A stretch of 64,000 nucleotides of DNA. Source: Anthoceros angustus. Lineage: Eukaryota; Streptophyta; Anthocerotopsida; Anthocerotales; Anthocerotaceae. Shown in pieces: positions 56,475-64,000 of this stretch. Position 1 is the stretch's first letter. Each line of letters begins with the position of its first letter. The notes under the pieces were generated by a model. The model ran no database searches, had not been told where the DNA came from, and saw only the letters and a program-made list of their open reading frames with translations. The position numbers were made by a program, and so were the translations under genes. The DNA lies in the NCBI GenBank assembly GCA_010909165.1, contig VJWM01000106.1, positions 372,001 to 436,000 of the forward strand. Direction: 5' to 3'.

Positions 56475-56855
56475 CTGCAACCTCATGTAAGAAGCTTGAC
56501 ACTGAAAGGGTGCCCGACGTACATATCAAGGAACCACGTTACTCATACATATATTCAACACCTGAGAAGAAACGAGATAAAAACGAAACGAATCGAAACG
56601 AAATATGTAGGTGTATATAGTAGGTACTACTGACTACCTACGTATTCAATTTCGGCCTCGGTAGGGCCTGAGCAATGAGGTTGTCCGAATATGGAGGTGT
56701 GGAAAAAGATGGCAACGTCCACACAGTCCCACAAAAGACACGGACTTGCTGTCTTCTGCATGCTACGATGTGTCCGAGCATGTGTCGTGCAGAGGCGCAA
56801 CATCATCAGTAGTAGGAAGCTGTGTGGAATTTAGTGAGGCTGTGTGCAGGCGACC
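56475..56855. other. Divergent intergenic region S14/RBR
   Basis: Holds the promoters of S14 (-) and the RBR ligase (+). Contains an A-rich stretch with ACGAAACGAATCGAAACGAA near 56583. No gene seen. Confidence 0.4.
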
Positions 56856-58154
56856 ATGGAAGACGACGAGGAGTATGCTTATCAGCTTCAGCTCACAGAA
56901 ACCTTACGTGCATCCATGGACCAAGGTATTGCTGCTACGACAAGTACTGTTCCACTCACCCGTCGTGTAGATGTGGGTAGACCTTCAATCCGAGTTGCAC
57001 CAGCACCAGTACCAGTACCCTTACCAGTATCGAGGAGAGCCGGGAAGGCAGTTGCAGAGGAGGACCGGAAGGCAGTTGCAAAGAAGGATCGGAAGGGAGT
57101 TGCAGAGGAGGATCGGAAGGGAGTTGCAGAGGAAGACCGGAAGGGAGTTGCAGAGGAGCACCGGAAGGGGGTTGCAGAGAAGGCTTCGGGCAGTGACAGC
57201 GGAAGGAGGAGAAGCGGGCGGCTCAAGGAGAAAAGAGACAGAGAATTGGAGGTTCCAGGGAAGGAATCGGAGTTAGGAAAGAAGGAATCGAACAGCAGCT
57301 CGAGGGAGAAGAAATCCAGAGAAAGGGGGAGGGAGGCGGTTGCAGAACCTCCGGTACCGGCTCGGAGGACTTGTGCAATTTGCATGCAGCTCAGGCCAGA
57401 TTTGAGCTTTCGTAGTACCAGAGGTTGTGAGCATACTTTCTGCGTAGTCTGTATGAGCCAACATGTAGAGGTGAGAGTGAGGGATGGACAGGGACCTGTG
57501 AGCTGCCCGGAGCCGGACTGCGGGGGAGTTATCGGCAGTTTGGAGTGCCGAAGCCTGACTTGCTCAATGGAGACAGTTGAAAACCTTGAAAAGCTTGAGG
57601 TTTTGTCTTGCATCCCGGAAGTTGAGAGATTCTACTGCCCGTTCCGCGATTGCTCGGCCATGATGTGCCAACCGGGTACTGGTAGCAGTTCCTCCCACCG
57701 CTCAAACGGGCAGGGGGGGGGACGGATAACGTCGGTGGAATGTTTCAGTTGCCATAGGTTGTTTTGTGCTGACTGCAAAGTGCCATGGCATGCGGATCTG
57801 ACCTGCAAGGACTTCCAGCGACTCTTGAAGAAGAAGAACGCTGATGCGACTGATGTGGAGTTCCACAAGCTGGTGGCGGCTAAGAAGTGGAGAAAGTGCC
57901 CGAATTGCAAGTTCGTGATCGAGCTTAGGGAAGGATGCATCCACATGACCTGCAGGTAAGTTTGATGTCAGACGGCCTAGTTAGTTTCTTTAGTTTCTGT
58001 ATGCATGTTACCGGATGCTTACCGAAATGACCGATCTTGGCATGTCAGGTGTGGCCATCAGTTTTGCTACTCATGTGGACGGAGATGGAAAGGCGATGGC
58101 TGCGATTGCGCGCCCCCCGGTCCCATGACGATACCACCGGTGTGGCGTCTTTAA
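56856..58154 (+). CDS. RBR-type E3 ubiquitin ligase
   Basis: Two exons, 56856-57955 and 58049-58154 (GT-AG), encode 401 residues. Start chosen at the first ATG (MEDDEEYAYQLQLTETL). Residues about 65-110 are a tandem ten-residue repeat (DRKGVAEE-type). RING1 begins CAICMQ (Cys173, Cys176) and continues GCEHTFCVVCMSQH; the in-between-RING part includes VECFSCHRLFCADCKVPWH; RING2 has CPNC (348-351) and REGCIHMTC, whose Cys361 is in the position of the catalytic cysteine of RBR ligases, then CGHQFCYSCGRRWKGDGC. Family mechanism: RING1 binds the charged E2 and ubiquitin passes through the RING2 cysteine to the substrate. It lacks the C-terminal Ariadne domain and resembles the large plant group of short RBR proteins. 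Substrate unknown. Confidence 0.9.
57049..57180 (+). repeat. 30-bp coding minisatellite in the RBR gene
   Basis: About five copies of a 30-base unit (GGAGTTGCAGAGGAGGATCG and variants) kept in frame, encoding DRKAVAKK, DRKGVAEE and similar decapeptides between the N-terminus and RING1. Confidence 0.85.
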
Positions 58155-58584
58155 AAGACGAAAAGAACAAATCTCTTTCGTCCACTTTTAGGATATCGCA
58201 GAGGAGCCGGAGGAAGCTGCAGATGTAGTTTAGGAGCGCAGGCGGCGGCAGGTGACTTGACTGAGGTGCTTTCGCGCCGGTTTAATTTATTAGGGCCGCT
58301 ATCCGGGAGTGGGTTTTGCACTCGGTATATCCTTATGAGCCACAACGATTTATCAAAAGTCGTCACTTTTTTTTTTGTTGAGAAGATGAACCAGGCCCTT
58401 ATGCACGCTGTGAGCGTGCATTAGGTCACAACCAACGAGGAAGAAGATCATCCCGAGTTGAAGACAACCTAGAAGAAGGTGACAACAACAAGGTGGCAAA
58501 CGATCAAGGTGGCAGTGGACAAAAACAGAAGACCATAGCGAGTACGAGCAACGGCGACGAGCATGGTGGAAAAAGGTGACAACG
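58155..58584. other. RBR 3' region
   Basis: Downstream of the RBR stop. T-run at 58371-58379; no further gene. Confidence 0.35.
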
Positions 58585-58882
58585 AGCAAACACAGCGACA
58601 ACAAACAATGTAAACAAAGACTTGCAGCAACCACGAACAAGGAGGAAGAAGACCACAACGACACTAAACGACGATCGCAGCGACAACAAACAAGGTAGGT
58701 GATCATGAAGATCTAAGAGGTATGGAGTAAGGCAACAGCGAGCAAATACAGCGACAACAAACAATGTAAATTAAGACTTGCAGCGACCACGAACAAGGAG
58801 GAAGAAGACCACAACGACAGTAGACAACAATCGCAGCGACAACAAACAAGGTAGGTGATCATGAAGATCTAAGAGGTATGAA
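58585..58882. repeat. Tandem repeat, period 156 bp, two copies
   Basis: Copies start at 58585 and 58741 and share GCGACAACAAACAATGTAAA, then GAACAAGGAGGAAGAAGACC and GTGATCATGAAGATCTAAGA with few substitutions. Confidence 0.88.
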
Positions 58883-60017
58883 GATCGTACAAACAATGAA
58901 CACGGTAGACAAAGATCTATGTGGTAAAATATATACACTTCGAGATATGGTGTATGAGTGGAAGCTTTAGCGTATGTACCATGGAAAATATTTGTCACCC
59001 AAGCAAAACACCACATTTGTGCCCATTGTGCCACCGCTTAGTTGCATAAAGGGGGGAAACGCCACTTCATGTATATTCTGCCTCTTTGAATATTATGGTA
59101 TTTTGAGCATAGAAAGGGGCATGACTTACTTCTTAGAATGAAGAATATTTTCAAGTACCAAGTCTTTCAAAGACCTACTGACTATCAAAGTTGTAACCAA
59201 GGTAACCTATTACTTTGACCTTGTTGGTTTTTTTTTGGTTCTAGAATAATTGAGGCTTGTTGTCAAAAGAAAGCGATGAAGTAAAAATTTAGACAAAGCC
59301 GTTTTACTTTCAGGTGCTAACTTTGGTTTCGGGGGATACCGTATAAATTATCATAATGTAATACTCAAACTCTGTTTCAAGAAATTGTTTTAGGGGGTAC
59401 ATGTATGGATCTGTCATATACTTAGGGGAGCATGGTATCAAGTATCTATTAATCAATGTGATATTATAGGCCAAAAAAAGATCCAGGTCTCTAGAGATGA
59501 AGTTGTAGGTATATATTCTCTTGAGAAAAAGGATTTGATGTGGTATGGCCAATGATAATGAGCCAAGGTTATTGAAAACAACTTTACTAAACACCTTTGA
59601 AGCTCACTTGCCATCACATATGGCTACTGTGGACGGTTTGAAGGTCCAGGAATAATGAGCCAAGGCTATTAACGACAACTTGGCATAGAGATTACTAAAC
59701 TCTTTTCTAGCTCACATGCGACCAAGTCATTTGGCTACTCCGTTACTCTATATGGGAAGGTAGTAACAATAGTTTACCTTACTTATTGTGTCCTCAAACC
59801 TTGTATATTATGTGACAAGTTTATCAATATGGGGTTGTGCATGCGTTGTAAATTGAAATATGCGCACTTGGCTTTGATCCTCATTTGTTTCTAGGGTGCT
59901 TGGAAGCGTTTTCGAGGCATGAGTCTAGATTATTTGAGTACAATGGAAATCAAATCCTTTAATATATATATTTTGAAACTGCATAAAATGTTTTGAGGTT
60001 TCTAAAAACTTTCAAAA
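58883..60017. other. AT-rich intergenic region
   Basis: No genes. Two related stretches, AATGATAATGAGCCAAGG... at 59551 and AATAATGAGCCAAGGC... at 59652, hint at an old duplication. Confidence 0.4.
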
Positions 60018-60240
60018 TAACTTAGTTGGTTAGAAGGTCGTACTAATAGTGCGAAGGTTGGTTAAAGTGTCATACTAGTAGTGTGAAGGTTATAAATATC
60101 TAACGTATCTATATATCTAGCTAAGTTATATTCTTAGTTATAATAAATATCTCAGTTGGTTAGGGTATCGTATGATTGATGCGAAGATTGCGAGATCAAA
60201 ACTTGCATGGGCCATTATTGCGACCCATTTGAATGCAGTC
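60018..60240 (+). repeat. tRNA-Ile-derived repeat fragments
   Basis: GTTGGTTAGAAGGTCGTACT at 60023 and GGTTAAAGTGTCATACTAGT at 60059 are D-arm/anticodon-arm pieces. A longer piece at 60151-60214 runs CTCAGTTGGTTAGGG to ACTTGCATGGGCC, following a plant tRNA-Ile(AAU) from D-arm to acceptor 3' strand. All are too diverged to be working tRNAs. Confidence 0.6.
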
Positions 60241-60248
60241 TTATTTTT

Positions 60249-60326
60249 CACTTGATTTTTTGAGTTCAACCTACATAGGCCATAGTACACTTGATTTTTT
60301 GAGTTCAACCTACATAGGCCATAGTA
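60249..60326. repeat. 39-bp tandem duplication
   Basis: Two identical copies of a unit starting CACTTGATTTTTTGAGTTCA. Related single copies occur near 60606, 60678 and 60860. Confidence 0.9.
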
Positions 60327-60426
60327 CGGGATACATATGGAGTGCAACCTTGTTTTTCACTTGACCCTGCATAGGCCATAGTGTTGATACTACTACCATG
60401 TACAATTATATATTGTACATTGTATA

Positions 60427-60517
60427 GGCCTGTTAAATCAAGTTGGTTAGAGTGTTGTACTAATAGTGTGAAGGTTGCAGGTTTTGATGGTTGCAGGATC
60501 AAAAACTGCATAGGCCA
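60427..60517 (+). repeat. tRNA-Ile-like SINE head or pseudogene
   Basis: GGCCTGTTAAATCAAGTTGG, then TTAGAGTGTTGTACTAATAG, then GTGTGAAGGTTGCAGG, and at the end GGATCAAAAACTGCATAGGC follow the whole of a plant tRNA-Ile(AAU) gene, with a duplicated T-arm. The acceptor stem no longer pairs perfectly. The 3' neighbour repeats (39-bp units) could be the body of the same element. Confidence 0.6.
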
Positions 60518-61341
60518 TTGTGATGACCCATTTGTATAGGTCAATATTATGATCCATCTGTATAGGCCATTGTTATGAGCCGTTTGCAGTGCAACCTTAT
60601 TTTTCACTTGATTTTTTGAGTTCGTAGGAACTTGCATAGGCCATAGTACACGACACATCTCGAATGCAACCTTATTTTTCACTTGATTTTTTGAGTTGAT
60701 CAAAATCTGCACAAGCCATAGCACAAGACATACTTGGAGTGCAACTTTCATAGGTCATAGCACAGGTCATATCAAACGATTTTCACTGTGAAGGTTGCAT
60801 GCAGGATCAAAACTTACATAAGTCGTAACACAATTTATATGAAGCATCATAGTACAATCTTTTTTTTCAATCTTTTGAGTTCATAAGAACTTCTGTGCAA
60901 AGGTCATATACTTAAAGAACTTGCATAGGCCACGTAATGCATACATAATATCTCATACCATTTTAAGATATTCTATACTACTCCTTAACAAACAGAAGGA
61001 ATGTTTAACTTACCAATGAATATAAATTATTTAATGTGCCTGCTTAAGAGGATGGCATTCTTGGATGGTCAATTCTCAAAACCGTCCGCCAGAATGACAA
61101 TATTGGGCACCCTGTAACGGATACTAAAACCATGTTAAAAAATGTGTTTCTGGCGTGTTCTGGTGAAACACGCGCTTCTTGCTTTGAAGGGAACCCAAAA
61201 AGGGTTGGCGTGATGTCCAGGTCTCCCAAACCATGTGATACATCAGGCATGACGATATTGTGCGTCACGATGGAGTCGAAGAGTGACCAACTAGATTTGT
61301 GATCTACTTTCTTTACTAGGCATGTGCCCAGTGAGAGACTA
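60518..61341. other. AT-rich repeat-bearing spacer and TRAIP-like 3' region
   Basis: Contains further copies of the ACTTGATTTTTTGAG unit and tRNA-like 3' ends (near 60790-60830). From about 61000 it becomes the downstream region of the TRAIP-like gene. Confidence 0.4.
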
Positions 61342-63941
61342 TCAAGAAGCAACACGCCCGAAGAAATGTTCCAGTTGCAAGTGCCCTTGCCTGTTGGTGC
61401 TACGAGAGTCTGTTAACTTCGAGCGCTTTGGTCGAGTGGGTTTGCTTGGAGTGGCCGGAGAAGTTATTCCCTATTGTAAGGCAAAGAAAGTGAGGAAGGT
61501 TTTTGTTTCAAATCCATAGCCACGTAGCAACAACAGATGATTTTTTCACCTACCTGTCCCACAGAAGTCTGAGACGGTTTCAGTATTGTCACACGACCAC
61601 CACGTCCATCAGCTCCTGAAGAAATATACTTCCCGCTGGAGACTCCCTGCAAGACTGAAGTGATTCCAGTTGAACGTATTTTCTTCGAGTCCAAGGGGAT
61701 GCTGGGTCTGTTGTCTTCGTGATATACTGTCTTGGACATGTTGATGAAGCTCCTTGCGCCCCCTCCATGGCCCTCTTCCGCGGCATCTGAGACAAAAGAG
61801 GTCCTTGGGCCTGGAAAGCTAAACAGTCACTCACTAGAAGATGGAGGTTGTTCATTCAATCATGAATATTCGGGTGAGGCAGCTCAAATAATGGCTATCT
61901 TACAAGATAATAGCGAGGAGGGCTTGTACACAGCAGGTGCTTACTTGGAGATAGGAAGCGGGGGCTGGAGCTTTGTGCCCGTGGGCTGGAACCCTGTGCC
62001 AAAGACAGCTCTCTTCTTATAGGAAGGGAAAGCCCAGCTTCTAATTCGTCGGGTTGCTGGTGCATCATGGACTTGGAGCATGTGGTATCGTCATTGTTGT
62101 TCCTGGGCCTGGATGGATCACAAGTGAAAACAGGGTGGGACAAGTGCCCTCCAAATTTCGGAGAAGAGCTGTATGCCTCTGCGTTAGACCTTTCCGTGTC
62201 GGAATATCCCACATCAGACACCGCCCTTACTGCGAAGGTCTTGCTTCTGCTCGGTACCAAGACGTCCGTCTCGCATTTGCTAACAGGAAAGGATCTTGTC
62301 CTGAGTACTGGGGATGTACCGAAGGTGCTGCTCGGGCCCTTATCGAGATAAACAGGGAGACGTCCAGTCTCTCCATGCACACCTAGTGTTGCCATGGCAC
62401 TTGTCATAGTACTCGTAGCGTGCATGGAAGATGAGTTTCTAAGCATGCCATCATCACCAAGAAAGGTTTTCGGAGTTTCTGTTCGGCTGTCGGAGCTGTC
62501 ATCCATTGGCATCCCAAGCACGTCACCCATTTGCTGCCGGGTACAACCTGTTTCCTGTTCGAAACCTCCAGATGCAAGACTGGCAGATAGCCTAGTAATT
62601 TTCGTCAACCTCTCCCTGCATAAGGCTGCCGAAGTAGCTGGCTCAGTTTGATGTTCAACTTGCCCTGTAACTCCTTCCCTGGGTCCGTCACGTCGCAGGA
62701 TAGACCTTAACTTAGCGTTCTCTTGCTCTTCCAGCTTTCTCTCCAGTTCTTGAACCCTGGCCTGCACTTTCCACAGTTTTAGCGGAAACTCTAGCTTGCC
62801 ACAACACCATCTGACTGTTTCCAGATCTTTGGAACTAGGATAGCTCACCTTCAGCTTCTTCATCTGTTCAAAAGACTTTTCACACTTCCGAACAGCTTGC
62901 CCCTCACTGAGGCCCAGCTCGTTGCACCTTGCCATTAAGTCCTTGTAGGTCCTATTACAACCAGTTCCTCGATGAGGCCACATCACCATTGCACACCCAG
63001 CACGCACTTCATGTCGACGTTTCGTACCTGTTTCGTAGGACCAGAGACTTGGTGAGAGTATCTATGATGTCCTCCTTGTTGGAACTCCTACCTAAACTTG
63101 CCAGCCTTAACACGTCCTCCTCAGCTATATCTGTATCTCCAATTCTGCCATAACAAAACACCCCGTTCAGAAAAAGTGCTGGCTTGTACCTTTCCCTGCC
63201 AATGCCTCACTCTACACTCGACACTCACAATTTGTGGGCAGCAAGCTCCTTAGCCATGGCTATGTTCTTCTCAAGCAGCATAGACCGCTCCATCATCGAT
63301 CTTCGCAACTCCTGTGGAACACAAAGGAAGATGTCAACCAAAATGGAGCAAACCTGCAGTCCAGCTGGCCAAATGCAGCCAAAGAAACTGGCATCACCTC
63401 TTGGGTTCTGGCAAGAGCTTCTTTGCAATATGATCTCTCTCTGTTAGCTTCGGTACGTGCAGCTTCAGCCTTGTCAACTCTCACTATATACTCTGACAGC
63501 TGCAAACGGCAAATCACATTACTGCCACTTACACCTCTTCACAAACCCATCACTTTGCATCCATTTAAACCACCAATGCCAACCTGGCTATCGAGGTCCG
63601 TCAGTTGCTCCTGATAAGAGCTCAAGGCAGCTTTTGCAACGGAGAGCTGGCCTTCCAGCTTGGTGACAAGAGCTTCATCGGCCTGTAAAAATAAAGCCAT
63701 GCACATAAAGCCATAAATCATAGGCCAACCTAAACGCCAGGACAAAGAAAAAAGGTGGAAGACTAACCACAGATCTCTCAGCGCAAGGCGGAGATTTTGA
63801 GGTCACTCCCAGCTGATTCCTAATCTTGGCGGTGTCGGCAGCGGATTGGAAGTACAACCTGTGCGTCTCCTGACTGGTGCATTCTTTCTTACACAAAGGA
63901 CAAGTCGCCTTCCTTCCGCGCGGCGTATACTCAATCCACTG
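61342..63941 (-). CDS. TRAIP-like RING E3 ligase, 5' end missing
   Basis: Eight exons in the window: 63941-63771, 63682-63584, 63499-63398, 63311-63229, 63144-63028, 62951-61945, 61810-61554 and 61470-61342, all GT-AG, giving 654 residues with the first exon(s) beyond the window end. The first visible exon is the second half of a RING (QQWIEYTPRGRKATCPLCKK, with the preceding Leu from the missing exon). Then a coiled coil (VTKLEGQLSVAKAALSSYQE, AKELAAHK), the conserved LVLRNRTYKDLMARCNELG block, a long Ser-rich tail, SGADGRGGRVTILK, and a basic end KPTRPKRSKL with QLEHFFGRVAS. The layout fits TRAIP, the RING ligase that ubiquitinates the replicative helicase at stalled forks. The terminal FF may act as a PCNA-binding motif, although the spacing is not canonical. 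Confidence 0.8.
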
Positions 63942-63956
63942 CTGCAAGCTTCACAG

Positions 63957-63977
63957 CACACACACACACACACACAC
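63957..63977. repeat. (CA)n microsatellite
   Basis: Ten and a half CA units in the intron just upstream of the first visible TRAIP-like exon. Confidence 0.95.
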
Positions 63978-64000
63978 GACACATTGTACATTATCCTCAC

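Noticed and set aside
60427-60517. Functional tRNA-Ile gene
   Set aside because: Acceptor stem and anticodon arm carry several mismatches and the T-arm is duplicated.

Overview
The window looks like nuclear DNA of a land plant, most probably a non-seed lineage. It carries spliced genes with short GT-AG introns (mostly about 60-200 bases), two pentatricopeptide-repeat (PPR) genes without introns in their repeat region (one with a DYW-type deaminase tail), a Golgi GT47 glycosyltransferase, plant telo-box motifs and abundant decayed mobile DNA. The exact lineage cannot be fixed from the sequence alone; bryophyte, lycophyte and fern all remain possible.

Layout. 1-10.8 kb is mobile and repeat DNA: a broken DNA N-methylase-like gene, then an array of modules joined at copies of a 20-base GC-rich palindrome (1.7-7.8 kb), then a decayed retroelement (8.4-10.8 kb). 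12.4-20.1 kb is a gene island: eIF4A-III (+), a DYW-type PPR (-), and a MUR3-like GT47 (-). 20.7-43 kb is a large repeat island with almost no recognisable gene. Its top strand is C-rich up to about 28.3 kb and G-rich from about 30.3 kb. It holds several tandem arrays, inverted copies of one satellite family, a 2.4-kb tandem duplication, a G-quadruplex-prone block and a few coding-like but frameshifted stretches. 44-64 kb is a second gene island: RanBP1 (-) and UTP11 (+) sharing a short divergent promoter, a P-class PPR (-), a Cys-rich type I membrane protein (-), ribosomal protein S14/uS11 (-), an RBR ubiquitin ligase (+), a 3-kb AT-rich spacer with tRNA-Ile-derived repeats, and a TRAIP-like RING protein (-) whose 5' end lies outside the window.

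The identified genes are mostly housekeeping: exon-junction complex (eIF4A-III), Ran cycle (RanBP1), ribosome production (UTP11, S14), organelle RNA processing (two PPRs), ubiquitin signalling and replication stress (RBR, TRAIP-like) and cell wall (GT47). Exons were reconstructed by matching splice sites to reading frames and family knowledge; no transcript data were available.

The most unusual signals are the palindrome-joined modules at 1.7-7.8 kb and the way repeat copies differ: long stretches are identical, while changes cluster at C-N-G triplets as mixed indels and substitutions. This may be real biology at methylated sites or a consensus artefact of unpolished long reads. It matters because it would also explain the frameshifts in the repeat-borne genes.
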